This document shows positions 28,739 to 38,587 of a stretch of 64,000 nucleotides of DNA, piece after piece; the stretch's first letter is position 1, and each line of letters begins with the position of its first letter. The position numbers and the translations under genes were made by a program. The DNA lies in assembly GCF_022760755.1 (NCBI RefSeq), contig NZ_JAIVFP010000002.1:91841-155840 (forward strand), given 5' to 3'. The notes beneath the pieces are model-generated. The model searched no databases. It saw nothing but the letters and a program-made list of their open reading frames with translations, and had not been told where the DNA came from. Origin of the DNA: Candidatus Rhodoblastus alkanivorans (GTDB lineage Bacteria > Pseudomonadota > Alphaproteobacteria > Rhizobiales > Beijerinckiaceae).

Positions 28739-28770
28739 GCGCGGCCCTGGAGACGGGGCCGCGTTTTTTT
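28739..28770 (+). terminator. Rho-independent terminator of the aldehyde dehydrogenase gene
   Basis: GCGCGGCCC-loop-GGGGCCGCG followed by seven T, 25 bp after the stop. A textbook intrinsic terminator. Confidence 0.88.
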
Positions 28771-28858
28771 GCCGACGCCTATGTTGGCGTTAGGACTCAG
28801 ACCCATAAAATGGTTGGCATGGGCGCGGCGTTATGATTCACGGATTCCGAGAGGAATC

Positions 28859-29230
28859 AGTGATGAATCGGGATCAATTCTGGCAGACACACAGTTTCCG
28901 AAGATCGCGCCGCATCTTCCCACGGATACGCGCGGCAAGCCGAGGGTCGATGATCTGCGCGTCATCAGCGGAATCGGTCGTGTGTTGAAATCTGGCGTTC
29001 GTTGGATCGACGCGCCTGCCGATTACGGACCGAAGAAAACGCTCTACAATCGCTATGTGCGCTGGGCCGCCAAGGGGCGTCTGGTCCGATCTTTTCCAGG
29101 CCCTTGCCCCTGCCGCAGTCCGCCGACCGAGGTGCTGATCGACTCTTCCGCCGTGAAGGCGCATCGCTCGGCTTCGGGCGGGAAACGTATGGCCCGCCCC
29201 GTCGGCAAGTGGTTTTTTCAGCTGGCTGAA
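28859..29230 (+). pseudogene. IS5 family (IS427-type) transposase, N-terminal remnant
   Basis: Reads ADTQFPKIAPHLPTDTRGKP, RVDDLRVISGIGRVLKSGVR, WIDAPADYGPKKTLYNRYVR and LIDSSAVKAHRSASGGK. An early frameshift separates the expected start MNRDQFW from this frame. The reading degrades after about 29205, so the catalytic D-E part is lost. Confidence 0.72.
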
Positions 29231-29460
29231 CAATCTGCGAAAACGTATCCGGCCTTTCCGCCAAGGCGGTTGGCCAAGATGGAGATCCGCGCGTCCTAAT
29301 CCTCATAAGGGGGCCGGCGTCGATGCGCCATTTTCTGCCCAAGGATTCCAGGACACCGGTCGACTGTCAGTCCATCTTCCTTTCACCACCCGCAGACATC
29401 GCAGGCCGGCAACGCTTTCGCGCCGGCCAATTCTCCTTCAAGCTGTCAGTGGAGCCGCCT

Positions 29461-29690
29461 AATAAACGCGTTCATGCCTCAGCATCGCCCAGACGATGCG
29501 CGCCATCTTGGCGGCAAGCGCGACGACCGCGACATTGCCCTGCGCTCGCGATAGTAAGCCGCGCAGCCAAGAGCCCAATCGGGTGTCGCTCTTTTTGAGC
29601 GTGGGCATGGCGGATCGGGCGCCTTGGATTATCATTTTGCGGAGATATTTACTCCCGCGCTTCGTAATGCCGGGCTTGTTTCGAAGACAG
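29461..29690 (-). pseudogene. IS110 family transposase, C-terminal remnant
   Basis: The minus strand reads KPGITKRGSKYLRKMIIQGA, RSAMPTLKKSDTRLGSWLRG and VALAAKMARIVWAMLRHERV, the conserved C-terminus (Tnp20 domain end) of IS110 transposases, with a stop at 29461-29463. The N-terminal part is absent. Confidence 0.75.
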
Positions 29691-29714
29691 GCTTTCGCTT
29701 GGGCTCAAGGGCAC

Positions 29715-30310
29715 GATGAGCGAGGCCGAGTCGCTTATCCTCAAGGGCCGCTTGCGTGAAGGCCGGCGCGAGAAGGCCCGACGAGGCGCCGCGCGGCTAC
29801 GTGCTCAAACCTTCCGGCGAAGTCGCGCTTGACCCTCACGGGGGCGTCCAACGCGCGATCCGGCTGGTTTTCGCTGTGTTTGAACGCCGCGGTTCGCTCA
29901 GCGGCGTATTGCGGTATCTGGTCAATCACAATCTGGAGCTGCCCGATCTCGTGCGCTGCGGCCCCGCCAAGGGCGAGCTTTGCTGGAGCCGTCCCCATCG
30001 CGCCACCTGGCGTGCTTCATCATCCCACCCAGGCCGGGGCCTATGTGTTTGGGCGACGGCGCCAGGACTGGCGTCGCCAACTTCCAGGCAAGCCGCCCAG
30101 CGACCGGCGCTTCGTGCGCGATCCTCAAAACTGGACCGTGCTTCCTCAGAATGCGTTTTCTGCCTATATCGAATGGAGCGTCTTCGAAAACAACCAGCGG
30201 CAGATGGCCATGAACCGCTCTCGCTATCCCGGCGTTCCGCGTGGCGGCTCTTGCCGCGCGACAATCAGCATGAGAACGCGTGTCAATCAGGATGAGAATC
30301 TCCTGGAGGA
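29715..30310 (+). pseudogene. Large serine recombinase, internal fragment with frameshifts
   Basis: Fragments MSEAESLILKGRLREG, APRGYVLKPSGEVALDPHGG, VQRAIRLVFAVFERRGSLSG and VLRYLVNHNLELPDLVRCGP, then in another frame GAYVFGRRRQDWRRQLPGK and IEWSVFENNQRQMAMNRSRY. This is the recombinase domain of large serine recombinases (catalytic N-terminal domain missing). At least two frameshifts are needed. The gene is dead; it may derive from an integrated phage or transposon. Confidence 0.65.
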
Positions 30311-30789
30311 AGGGCGTAGCCCGACCAGAGGCACAGCCTAATGGCGAAGCGTTTTTTTGAAGCCTTCCGGCGATCGCGGCCAGCCGGTTAACCGGGGATT
30401 TTTCCGCATTGGAGAAATCGCCTTGTGCCCGGCCGCCATGTAACCGACCACCAGATGCATGAAATTCCGTCAGACCGAGCCAGTCGCCTTTGTGGCGGCC
30501 AAGGCGTCGTTCAGGATGGCCACGGCCTATCGCATCGAATGAGATCCCCGCCTGCCGCCAGCAAAAAAAGAGCCGCTAGCAGGCGACAAAGCAACGAATA
30601 AGAACTGTTGCATTGAGGACACAATGCAAAAAAAATACCTTTTAGAAGCGCTGCACGAATGTATATTTTTTAGATTGAAGCACAAATGTGCTAGCCGTCG
30701 GTGTCGGGCTTTGTCATCAGTCGGCGCAATATTGGCGCTTAATGGGCGACAGGAAGCGGTCAACGAAAATCAAATAGAGGGTCTTGGAA
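30311..30789. other. Intergenic, upstream of the OmpW-like gene
   Basis: AT-rich stretches near 30590-30680 (with AAAAAATACC and TATATTTTTTAG) are suitable for a promoter. No gene recognised. Confidence 0.35.
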
Positions 30790-31521
30790 ATGACATTCAT
30801 CCGTCGTGGCGCGATTGCGGCAATTCTGTTTGGCTCGATTGCGCTACCAGCGCTAGCGGCCGATCTTCCGTCCGGCGGGCAAGCGCCGGTCTTCACTCCC
30901 GTGGCTGACACGTTCGACCCGTTCATGATTCGCGTTCGCGGCCTTGGGGTTCTGCCGCAGGGACAGGGCACATCAGTGTCCGGCGCTGGTCCGATTTCTG
31001 GTACGCTTGCCGGCGCCTCACTATCTAATAATTTGGTTCCGGAAGGCGACGTCACCTATTTCATCACCCAACACTGGGCTGTTGAGGGGGTTGTCGCGGG
31101 GTTGATTCACGCTCGCCTGACTTCCAATGCTTTCGGCACGGCGGCCATCGCCAACACGACATTGCTGCCGCCGACGTTCACATTGCAATATCACTTCGCC
31201 TTAGGTCCGATCGACCCCTATGTAGGCGCCGGCGTGAACTATACTTGGTTTTTGTGGACCAAATCCTCGGTTCTTCCCTCGAATTCGGTCAATATTCACC
31301 CGAGCGCTGGATTGGCCCTGGATGCTGGTTTTGATTACTATTTGACTAAGCATTGGGCCCTGAACGTAGATGTCAAGAAGGTTTTCCTCGAGACTGCCGC
31401 CAATACGCCATTTGGCGTGAACTCTGTTCACCTCAATGCCAATCCTTGGCTGATCGCTTTTGGCGTGGGCTACCGGTTCGGCGGTGGCGGTGGGGAGACG
31501 CCGGTTGTCGCCAAGTATTGA
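30790..31521 (+). CDS. OmpW-family outer membrane protein
   Basis: A 243-residue protein with a signal peptide (MTFIRRGAIAAILFGSIALP, cut after ALAA-like residues about 23) and an eight-stranded barrel pattern typical of OmpW: DPFMIRVRGLGVLPQG, FITQHWAVEGVVAGL, PTFTLQYHFALGPIDPYVGA and a C-terminal NPWLIAFGVGYRFGGGG. OmpW/AlkL relatives help hydrophobic compounds cross the outer membrane; a link to alkane uptake is plausible but not shown. ATG 30790 is preferred over an in-frame TTG six bases upstream. Its neighbours on both sides are IS debris. Confidence 0.85.
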   Translation: MTFIRRGAIAAILFGSIALPALAADLPSGGQAPVFTPVADTFDPFMIRVRGLGVLPQGQGTSVSGAGPISGTLAGASLSNNLVPEGDVTYFITQHWAVEGVVAGLIHARLTSNAFGTAAIANTTLLPPTFTLQYHFALGPIDPYVGAGVNYTWFLWTKSSVLPSNSVNIHPSAGLALDAGFDYYLTKHWALNVDVKKVFLETAANTPFGVNSVHLNANPWLIAFGVGYRFGGGGGETPVVAKY

Positions 31522-31672
31522 AACATAAAATGCGCCCTCGCTATGATTTCATGAATGTGGTCGACAGATCCGTTCAGAGGCGAATCGTGGCGAGGGATGT
31601 CAAGAGCGTCATGTTCCAAAAGGATTCGATTTCGGCCTTGTCGACGCCAAAGGAATCGGCGGCGTCGATGAT
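31522..31672. other. Intergenic
   Basis: Short sequence with no feature recognised. Confidence 0.3.
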
Positions 31673-32060
31673 TTGCTGAATCTCGCTGAAAGTCAAACCG
31701 CCCTTCGAAACGCCGCCAGGGTGGCCGTCAAGGTTCTAGCTCATCAACTTGACGGGCTCGACAAGTCGCTCAACGATCTGCGGGGCGAAATCGCCAGCGC
31801 TCAAGCGCAATGCGAGAAGAATCGTTTGCTCGACGAGATTCCCGGCGTGGGCAAGCTCATCGCCACGGCGGTCGTCGCTAATGTGCCGGACCCGGGCGTG
31901 TTCAAATTGGGACGCGACTTTGCCGCCTGCCTCGGCATTACGCCGAGGCAAAGTCCGAGCGTCCGTTTGCCGACGCTCGGCGCCATCACCAAACAGGGCA
32001 ATTGACACATCCGAACGCTGCTCGGTTCTCGCAGCGACCTCCCTGTTGCGCGTCATCGGC
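31673..32060 (+). pseudogene. IS110 family transposase remnant
   Basis: Reads LAHQLDGLDKSLNDLRGEIA, RLLDEIPGVGKLIATAVVAN and DFAACLGITPRQSPSVRLPT, the central to C-terminal Tnp20 region. A TGA at 32003-32005 interrupts KQGN-stop-HIRTLLGSR where the family has a sense codon. The N-terminal DEDD part is absent. Confidence 0.72.
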
Positions 32061-32087
32061 AAGCGCAAAGGCCCGTTGCACGATTGG

Positions 32088-32335
32088 TTAGATGTTTAGG
32101 CCCGGCATTTGATGGATTGGATCGAGTCTGAATCGTTCGGGCTCTTTTGTCCATGCTTCGCAGACGGCTTCGTAAGGCGTGAGGCCCTTGAGCGTTTTCA
32201 ACCGACGGACAAAATTGTAGGCGGCCACAAAGTTTTCGAGATGAGCCGCGAGCTGCGCGTGATCGTCATAGTGATAACGTTTGGTGGTCGCCTCCTTGAT
32301 CGTGCGTCGCCTGTAAAGCGTACAGGCAATCATCT
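32088..32335 (-). pseudogene. IS481 family transposase, C-terminal remnant
   Basis: The minus strand reads RRRTIKEATTKRYHYDDHAQ, NFVAAYNFVRRLKTLKGLTP and YEAVCEAWTKEPERFRL, ending HQMPGLNI and a stop at 32088-32090: the C-terminus of IS481 transposases. The core is missing. It could be the far part of the same element type whose N-terminus lies at 8412. Confidence 0.75.
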
Positions 32336-32364
32336 TTAGTCGACGCCGGCTTACCTGTCGCCCG

Positions 32365-32520
32365 CCTCCTTCGCCTGCGTCTCGGTGATCGCGGAAAGGG
32401 CGGCGCTGGCCGATGTGGTTTCCACCGCCATTTCGGTGGTCGGTCCCGACAAGGGATTGACTATGCTGGGTCATTACAAGGCCGACACCTGTGGCGTGAG
32501 CAAGGCGGGGAGGTCCGCGC
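32365..32520 (+). pseudogene. Possible ApbE (FAD:protein FMN transferase) C-terminal remnant
   Basis: The frame reads SVIAERAALADVVSTAISVV and GPDKGLTMLGHYK, which resembles the ApbE C-terminal pattern S(V)xVxAxxAxxADALSTAxxVLGPxKG. The rest is missing and the frame runs on into sequence antisense to the Sel1 gene. Recognition rests on about 30 residues. Confidence 0.4.
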
Positions 32521-32570
32521 GAGTCCGGGGTTTCCGCGGCAGAATCTTGCCAGGACGTCGCCGGCCGTTT

Positions 32571-33371
32571 CTATTCGTCGCTATGCTGGGCGGCCAAGGC
32601 GGCGCGCGCCGGCGGGTATTTCTGCGCGGCGGAGCGTTGCAGCCATTGCTCCGCCTGTTCCGCGTCGACGGGGCGGCCCTTGCCGGTCTTGAACATCACC
32701 GCGAGCGCGTATTGCGCCTCGGCGTCGCCCGCTTGCCCGGCGATCATGAACCGCCGCCCGGCCTCATCGAGGTCGCGCTCGACGCCCTGGCCGGATTCGT
32801 ACATCCAGGCGAGTCGCGTCTGGGCGCGGCGGTCGCCGCTGTCGGCCAGTCGCTGGTAGATCGCCGCCGCCTCGGCTTGGCGACCGCTGCTGCTCAGCAG
32901 TTCGGCCTGCTCGAATTCGCTGGGAGGTCGATCGGGGTGCGCCAGTGACGCCAGGCGATCGGCGGCGTCGTGGTCTCCCTGTTGCGCGGCGAGGCTCAGA
33001 AAGTGGCGCGCCTTGTCGATGTTTCGCAAGGGGCCGTCGCCGCTGTAAAGGACTCCCAGGCGGTATTGCGCCTTGAAGCCGCCCGCGTCGGCCGCCGCGA
33101 CGTAAAGGGATTCGGCCTTGGCGAGATCCTTCGGTTCGCCAAGGCCGTCCTCGGCGAGGATGGCGAGGTTGAACAGCGCGTCCGGGTTGCCACGTCCGGC
33201 CAGGACTTCCCATACATGCCGGGCGGCGTCGTAATGCGCCATTTTGAATTCGGCATAGGCCTTGTAATTGCCCATAGCCGGATCGCGAATCCAATCCGCT
33301 TCCGTGGTGTCCTGCGCAAAGGCCGGGCCGGCGCCGGCCATCGCGACGATGAGGAGGAAAACATGTTTCAT
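32571..33371 (-). CDS. Secreted Sel1-repeat (TPR-like) protein
   Basis: A 266-residue protein with a signal peptide (MKHVFLLIVAMAGAGPAFAQ) and several Sel1-like repeats: ALFNLAILAEDGLGEPKDLA, AQYRLGVLYSGDGPLRNIDK, AQTRLAWMYESGQGVERDLD, AQYALAVMFKTGKGRPVDAE. Sel1 repeats make protein-protein contacts. It is likely periplasmic. The start 33371 gives the signal peptide; the frame is open further upstream. It lies 175 bp downstream of the PQQ alcohol dehydrogenase on the same strand and may be cotranscribed, so a role in that enzyme's maturation is possible but unproven. Confidence 0.8.
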   Translation of the reverse strand: MKHVFLLIVAMAGAGPAFAQDTTEADWIRDPAMGNYKAYAEFKMAHYDAARHVWEVLAGRGNPDALFNLAILAEDGLGEPKDLAKAESLYVAAADAGGFKAQYRLGVLYSGDGPLRNIDKARHFLSLAAQQGDHDAADRLASLAHPDRPPSEFEQAELLSSSGRQAEAAAIYQRLADSGDRRAQTRLAWMYESGQGVERDLDEAGRRFMIAGQAGDAEAQYALAVMFKTGKGRPVDAEQAEQWLQRSAAQKYPPARAALAAQHSDE

Positions 33372-33546
33372 GATTATGACCTTCGACCGGATGAGATGTT
33401 TGTGGCGCTCCTCCTGCCTCAGCCGGAAGAGCGCAATTTTTTCGCGCGCAACGACGCGTCGTGCCTGCGAAAACGCCGAAAGACTTTCGTTCACCAGATT
33501 TCGTCAGGCCGCTTCGACGAAGGATGGTGGAAGCGACCCGATTTCA

Positions 33547-35316
33547 TCAGTCGGTGGCGGAACGGGGAGCCAGCTTGAACACCCAGTAGGAGCCGCCCTG
33601 GTCGATTCCCTTGAAGGACTTGGCGACTTCGCCGCCCCACAGCGGAACAGCGCCGCCCCAACCGGCCGAGATGCCGATCATTTGCGCGCCATCCTGCTCC
33701 CAGGCGATCGGCGGGGCGACAATGCCGGTGCCGACGTTGAACTTCCAGAGTTCGGCGCCGGTCTTGGCGTCGAAAGCCTTCAGATAGCCTTCAGGCGTGC
33801 CGGTGAAGACGAGGCCGCCAGCGGTGGTCAGGACGCCGCCCCACAGCGGAGCCTTGTTCTTGTATTCCCACACCACCTTCTGGGTGGCGGGATCGATCGC
33901 CTTCAGCGAGCCGATATGATCTTCGAAGACCGGCTTGATGTTGAAGCCCGCGCCAAGGAAGGCCGCACCCTTCTTGTAGACGACCGGCTCGTTGTGGATG
34001 TCCATGCCCCATTCATTCGACGGCACATAGAACAGTTTGGTCTGGTCGGAATAGGCGATCGGCATCTGGTTCTTGCCGCCGAGGAAGGACGGAACCGCGA
34101 AGACTTCGGTTCCCTTCTTGCCATCGGCCGACAAGGACGGATCGCCCGGACGGAAATCGTCGTTGTAGATCGGACGACCATTGGCGTCGATGCCCTTGGC
34201 CCAGGTGATCTTGCTCACGAAGGGCATGGCCGAGATGAACTTGCCGTCCGTCCGGTCGAGAACATAGAAGAAGCCGTTGCGGTCGGCGGTGGCGCCGGCC
34301 TTGATGGTCTTGCCGCCCTTGTTCAGGTCGAACGGAATGAACTCGTTCACGCCGTCATAGTCCCAACCGTCATGCGGGGTGGTCTGGAAGCCCCACTTCA
34401 TCTCGCCGTTTTCCGGGTCGATGGCGATGCGGGAGGCGGTCCACTTGTTGTCGCCGGGGCGCAGCCAGGAATTCCACGGCGCCGGGTTGCCGGTTCCGAA
34501 GAACACCAGCTTGGTTTCCGGATCATAGGTGCCGCCGAGCCAGGTGGCGCCGCCGCCCGTCTTGTATTGGTCGCCGGCCCAGGTCTCGTTGGCCTTGCCG
34601 GTCATGGTGGTTTCTTTGCCCTGATAAGTGCCGGTCAAGCCTTCGAGAACCGGGCGCGACCACACCAACTCGCCAGTGTCGACGTTGCGGGCCTCGACGC
34701 GGCCGACGACGCCGAATTCACCGCCGGAGACGCCGGTGATGATCAGCGCGCCATTGGCCTTGGTCGGGATGATCAGGGGCGCGGCGGAGTTGGAATAGCC
34801 GGCCTTGAAGTCGTCGATGGCCTTGTGCCACACGACCTTGCCGGTCTTGGCTTCGAGGGCGACGATCTGGGCGTCGAGGGTCGCGAAATAGACCTTGTCG
34901 CCGTAAATGGCGGCGCCGCGGTTGATCACGTCGCAGCAGGGCATGATGCCTTCAGGCAGGCGGTGGTCGTATTCCCACAGCTTGTCGCCGGTCTTGGCGT
35001 CCATGGCGAAGATGCGGCTGTAGGACGCGGTGATGTAGACGACGCCGTCATGCACCAGGGCCTGGCCTTCCTGGCCACGCTGTTTTTCGCCGCCGTAGGA
35101 GAAGGACCAGGCCGGGACGAGGTCCTTGACGTTGGCGGTGCTGATCTGTTTGAGCGGGCTGAAACGGTGACCCTGAAGGCCGCCATTGGTCAGAACCGAC
35201 TTCGGATTGGTCGCGTCATTGAGCAGATCGTCGCCGGTGACCGGGCCGGCGTAAGCGGCGCCGGCAAAAGCCATCCCCATGACGGAAACGCTGGCCAACA
35301 GTATCTTTTTAATCAT
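33547..35316 (-). CDS. Lanthanide-type PQQ alcohol dehydrogenase (XoxF/ExaF class)
   Basis: A 589-residue periplasmic quinoprotein with signal peptide (cut near AYA-G23), the adjacent-cysteine disulfide C127-C128 in [12 protein letters not shown], metal ligands E200 (SGGEFG) and N277 ([10 protein letters not shown]), catalytic D319 and, two residues on, D321 in GWDYDGVNE. The extra Asp is the signature of lanthanide-dependent enzymes (Ala in calcium-dependent MxaF). It oxidises methanol or a longer primary alcohol, passing electrons to a cytochrome c. Sequence alone does not separate XoxF (methanol) from ExaF (ethanol) use, so no symbol is given. GGAGGA precedes ATG 35316. No xoxG cytochrome gene follows; a Sel1 gene does. 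Confidence 0.92.
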   Translation of the reverse strand: MIKKILLASVSVMGMAFAGAAYAGPVTGDDLLNDATNPKSVLTNGGLQGHRFSPLKQISTANVKDLVPAWSFSYGGEKQRGQEGQALVHDGVVYITASYSRIFAMDAKTGDKLWEYDHRLPEGIMPCCDVINRGAAIYGDKVYFATLDAQIVALEAKTGKVVWHKAIDDFKAGYSNSAAPLIIPTKANGALIITGVSGGEFGVVGRVEARNVDTGELVWSRPVLEGLTGTYQGKETTMTGKANETWAGDQYKTGGGATWLGGTYDPETKLVFFGTGNPAPWNSWLRPGDNKWTASRIAIDPENGEMKWGFQTTPHDGWDYDGVNEFIPFDLNKGGKTIKAGATADRNGFFYVLDRTDGKFISAMPFVSKITWAKGIDANGRPIYNDDFRPGDPSLSADGKKGTEVFAVPSFLGGKNQMPIAYSDQTKLFYVPSNEWGMDIHNEPVVYKKGAAFLGAGFNIKPVFEDHIGSLKAIDPATQKVVWEYKNKAPLWGGVLTTAGGLVFTGTPEGYLKAFDAKTGAELWKFNVGTGIVAPPIAWEQDGAQMIGISAGWGGAVPLWGGEVAKSFKGIDQGGSYWVFKLAPRSATD

Positions 35317-35504
35317 TCCCATTCCTCCCAAGAAGCCGCGGCGGTGGTTCCGCCGCATTTTAGCCTGGCGCCAAAGCGGAGCCCGCCGGGCGTCTGACCT
35401 CGCCGGAGCTTGACGCGTTTAACCGAAACGTCGCCCGCGCTCCAACATTTCTGTCGACCGTCACATTCCCAAAAACGGCGTCCGTTTTCAGGAACTTTTT
35501 TCGG

Positions 35505-35783
35505 TCATTGATCTTCCTTCGGCCGGCGCCAAGTGACGCCATAGGCCGAGAAAATCCTGTTCAATTCGCCGGAGGCCGAAAGCCCGGCCGTTTCCCTGTC
35601 GATGGCGTCGGCCAGATCGACGGCGCTGGCCTGTACGGCGCCGCCGACCGGCCATTCCCGTGCGAAAGGATGTTTGGGATAGACGATGCTGACGGGTTTG
35701 GCGGCAAGGGAAATCCCGAGAGCGTGCGAGTCGAAAACGCCACGTTCTTCCCCAAATTTATGCCAGATCGTAGAGCGCGGCAC
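35505..35783 (-). pseudogene. Periplasmic solute-binding protein C-terminus (XoxJ/MxaJ-like?)
   Basis: About 92 residues: FDSHALGISLAAKPVSIVYP, REWPVGGAVQASAVDLADAI and RETAGLSASGELNRIFSAYG, resembling the C-terminus of family 3 solute-binding proteins, including the MxaJ/XoxJ proteins that accompany PQQ alcohol dehydrogenases. The N-terminal two thirds are missing. It ends 189 bp before the dehydrogenase start. The position supports XoxJ, but the similarity is weak. Confidence 0.45.
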
Positions 35784-36765
35784 CGCGAAGGGAATTGTAC
35801 TTTGGCGCCCATGATGGCCGATTTCGCGCCCGCCTCGCGCACATTACTTTACTTTCGCGGCGCGCGGCGCGTAAGGAGTTGATTGCTCAAACGTCGCTTT
35901 TTTTTCGCGGACGCGTTAGAACGGGCGCGGCGTGAAGCCCTAGATTTCGTCGGCGGAATCGCGCGCGGCGACTTCACGCAAATCGGATCGCACGCGGCGA
36001 GCTGTTCGGAACAAAGCCATCGGTTGGCGAGATAAGGGCCAGACGAGGCGCATTGGTGGGACCAATCATGCCGACGACCGCCGCGCCGGCCGTGCCCGGG
36101 TTTTCTGGGTGCTTGGAGGCGCGAGGGAATAATCCTTGGCGGATGGCGGCGTCGAGGCGATAGCGGCGCGAGAACTGCGGGCAGCGTCGTGGTCATGATG
36201 TGTCGCATCGAAAATAATGGGCGCGGGCGAGATGGCGCGGCCTGAGAGGGTTGATGTGGCAATCACATCCTCTCAGACAGGAGGCTTCAGTCCAGAAGCC
36301 TCGCCGCAGCTCCCGCGTCTCGACCGCCAGGTGGCCGCTCCTGTCAGGATGTGGGCAGGAATTCGCCCGGAGGGTAAAGCGGATCGTTCCCGTGGAGACG
36401 AAGGGCAAGATGATCTCGTTGAGAGTCCAGCGCCTGCGAGCCGAAAGCAAGGTCGTGAAACAGATTGAGACGCCTCGCCTTACTGATCCCATCATGCGGC
36501 GGCCAAACGCCGACCGCGAAGAGAAGCGCGTGACCCACGCGAACGAAACGACCACCATTTTGGAAGATCGAACAGGAGCAGCTTGACTTCAGCGACCCCA
36601 ATCAGAGAAGACGCTTAGCTCAACTGACCTTGCGGCAAGTGAGCAGAACTGCTGGCAAGGTCGTTTCAGACCGCATCTATTTCATCCTGTCATTGCAAAC
36701 CTGCAGCATCGGCGTGTCGGAACGCATGTTCGGTTTGGTTCGCGTTTTGACCAAATCGAACGTTT
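35784..36765. other. About 1 kb without a confident gene
   Basis: A minus frame at about 35950-36180 (with ENPGTAGAAVVGMIGPTN and SPTDGFVPNSSPR) reads like a gene remnant that I cannot identify. Frames at 36193-36586 exist on both strands without recognisable features. Confidence 0.35.
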
Positions 36766-36999
36766 TCAGAAGGGGTCCTCAGGTGGGGAACTCGTACCGC
36801 GATCACCACTATTACCGCCACCGCCACCACCGCCTCCTCCTTGTCCATAGCCTCTGGTGGCCGGCGGCGTTGCGGTAACACTGCCCGACGTTGACGGAGG
36901 CCGCATGTCACCGGCATTCGGGCCGCCAGTCGCATCCTCGATCGCGCCGCCGATCTGACCACCGACGGCGCGGCCGAGCGCCGTGATTCGCGAAATCAC
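36766..36999 (-). CDS. Small glycine-rich hypothetical protein
   Basis: A 77-residue frame from GTG 36999: MISRITALGRAVGGQIGGAI, then a low-complexity run of nine Gly and a PPEDPF end. It could be a secreted or cell-surface small protein, or chance. It is divergent from the sigma factor gene at 37136. Confidence 0.3.
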   Translation of the reverse strand: MISRITALGRAVGGQIGGAIEDATGGPNAGDMRPPSTSGSVTATPPATRGYGQGGGGGGGGGNSGDRGTSSPPEDPF

Positions 37000-37135
37000 C
37001 CGGTCCGCTGCGGAATCCGCTTAGGAACGCACCCGTGCGGTATTAAGACGGGCAGGTTGGAACTCATATGGAAATTCGCATATTTTCAGGAACCTTTTTG
37101 ATCCTGAACCATCGAACGACGGTAGGAGAGAAATC

Positions 37136-37837
37136 GTGAGACAAAATTCAGAGGGGCCGCTCGCGCATGACGCCGATGGCAAGCTGGAAGATGCCGAATT
37201 GGTGCGGCGCGCCTTGCAACGGGATGGCGGTGCGTTCCGGACAATCATGCAGAAATACAATCAGCGACTTTACCGCATTGCCCGGAGTATTCTCCGCAAC
37301 GATAGCGAGGCGGAGGATGTCGTTCAGGAAGCTTATGTCAGCGCCTTTACCCACTTCGACAGCTTCCGCGGCGACTCCAGTCTATCGACCTGGCTCGCTC
37401 GAATCACGATGAATGAAGCACTGGGACGGCTCAGAGCCCAGCGTTCGACTGTGGATATCGTGAAATTCGAAACACAGCGAACCGCGGCGGAAATCATTCA
37501 ATTTCCTCTCACGTCAAAAGCCGACGATCCGGAACGAACGATGGCTCAGCGTCAAATTCTTCAGCTTGTCGAACAGGCCGCCGACAAGCTTCCCGAAGCC
37601 TATCGAATTGTTTTCATCACACGGGTTATCGAAGGAATGAGCGTCGAAGACACCGCGGAGATCCTTGGCGTTCGACCTGAAACCGTCAAAACTAGGCTGC
37701 ACCGCGCCAGACGGCTCGTTCGCGAGCAATTAGACAGGCAGATCGGCCCCGTCCTGATGGACGCCTTTCCATTCGCCGGCCGGCGGTGCGAGCGTCTGAC
37801 CGTCGCGGTTCTGGCCCGTCTCGGCCTGTCCGGCTAA
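37136..37837 (+). CDS. ECF-type RNA polymerase sigma factor
   Basis: A 233-residue protein with sigma-70 region 2 (KYNQRLYRIARSILRNDSEA, EDVVQEAYVSAF, STWLARITMNEALGRLR) and region 4 (LPEAYRIVFITRVIEGMSVE, DTAEILGVRPETVKTRLHRA). The linker is short, as in ECF factors. GTG 37136 is the likely start (AGGAGAG upstream). No anti-sigma gene follows. A GGAACC motif at 37089-37094 could be the -35 of an autoregulated ECF promoter, but its -10 is unclear. Its regulon is unknown; folE follows 81 bp later on the same strand. Confidence 0.92.
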   Translation: MRQNSEGPLAHDADGKLEDAELVRRALQRDGGAFRTIMQKYNQRLYRIARSILRNDSEAEDVVQEAYVSAFTHFDSFRGDSSLSTWLARITMNEALGRLRAQRSTVDIVKFETQRTAAEIIQFPLTSKADDPERTMAQRQILQLVEQAADKLPEAYRIVFITRVIEGMSVEDTAEILGVRPETVKTRLHRARRLVREQLDRQIGPVLMDAFPFAGRRCERLTVAVLARLGLSG

Positions 37838-37918
37838 TCGGGAACCTTTTCGCCCGCGGTCCATCTAACAGGCTTCAATTATGCGACGGGCGTCGTTTCG
37901 ACGTCTGTACGGAGGAGT

Positions 37919-38542
37919 GTGCCCGTGATTCCGATTGTACATGCGCTGGATTGCGCAAGAATGCCGCAGCGCGAAGTCCAGAAGCCGAGTCGGGCCGAAG
38001 TCGAAGCTGCGGTGCGCACAATTATTCGATGGACCGGCGAGGATCCCGAGCGTGACGGCCTGATCGAGACTCCCGCTCGCGTGGCCCGCTCTTTGGAGGA
38101 GTTTTTCTCTGGCTACGACCAAGACCCGGCGGAGATTCTGGAAAAGACCTTCGAGGAGATCGACGGCTACGACGAAATGATCGTGCTGCGCGACGTACGC
38201 TTCGAAAGCCATTGCGAGCACCACATGGCGCCGATCATCGGCCGGGCCTGGGTGGCGTGCATTCCAGATGGCCGCGTGGTCGGCATCTCCAAGCTGGCCA
38301 GGGTGGTGGACGTTTACGCCAAACGCCTGCAAATTCAGGAAAAGATGACGGCGCAAATCGCCAACACCATCAACGACGTGCTCAAGCCGCAGGGCGTTGG
38401 CGTGATCATCAAGGCGACGCATCATTGCATGACCACGCGCGGCGTCCACAAGCCCGGCACGGACCTGGTCACCAGCCGCATGCTGGGATGCTTCCGCGAC
38501 AACGCGCTGACCCGCCAGGAATTCCTTGGCATAGCGACTTGA
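37919..38542 (+). CDS. folE: GTP cyclohydrolase I (type IA)
   Basis: A 207-residue enzyme with the zinc ligands C99 and H102 in [11 protein letters not shown] and C170 in [11 protein letters not shown], plus [20 protein letters not shown] and [11 protein letters not shown]. It converts GTP to dihydroneopterin triphosphate, the first step to folate. GGAGG precedes the GTG at 37919; a second GTG at 37925 is possible. Length is normal. It lies in a short tandem with the ECF sigma factor upstream and a broken Rieske/AIF reductase downstream. Confidence 0.95.
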   Translation: MPVIPIVHALDCARMPQREVQKPSRAEVEAAVRTIIRWTGEDPERDGLIETPARVARSLEEFFSGYDQDPAEILEKTFEEIDGYDEMIVLRDVRFESHCEHHMAPIIGRAWVACIPDGRVVGISKLARVVDVYAKRLQIQEKMTAQIANTINDVLKPQGVGVIIKATHHCMTTRGVHKPGTDLVTSRMLGCFRDNALTRQEFLGIAT

Positions 38543-38587
38543 TATAGAGTGGGGCTCGTCAATTGCTGCTACGATGGAGGAGTAAAC

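Noticed and set aside
33268..35397. 709-residue plus frame opposite the PQQ dehydrogenase
   Set aside because: Antisense shadow; no domain recognisable and the opposite strand has full catalytic motifs.
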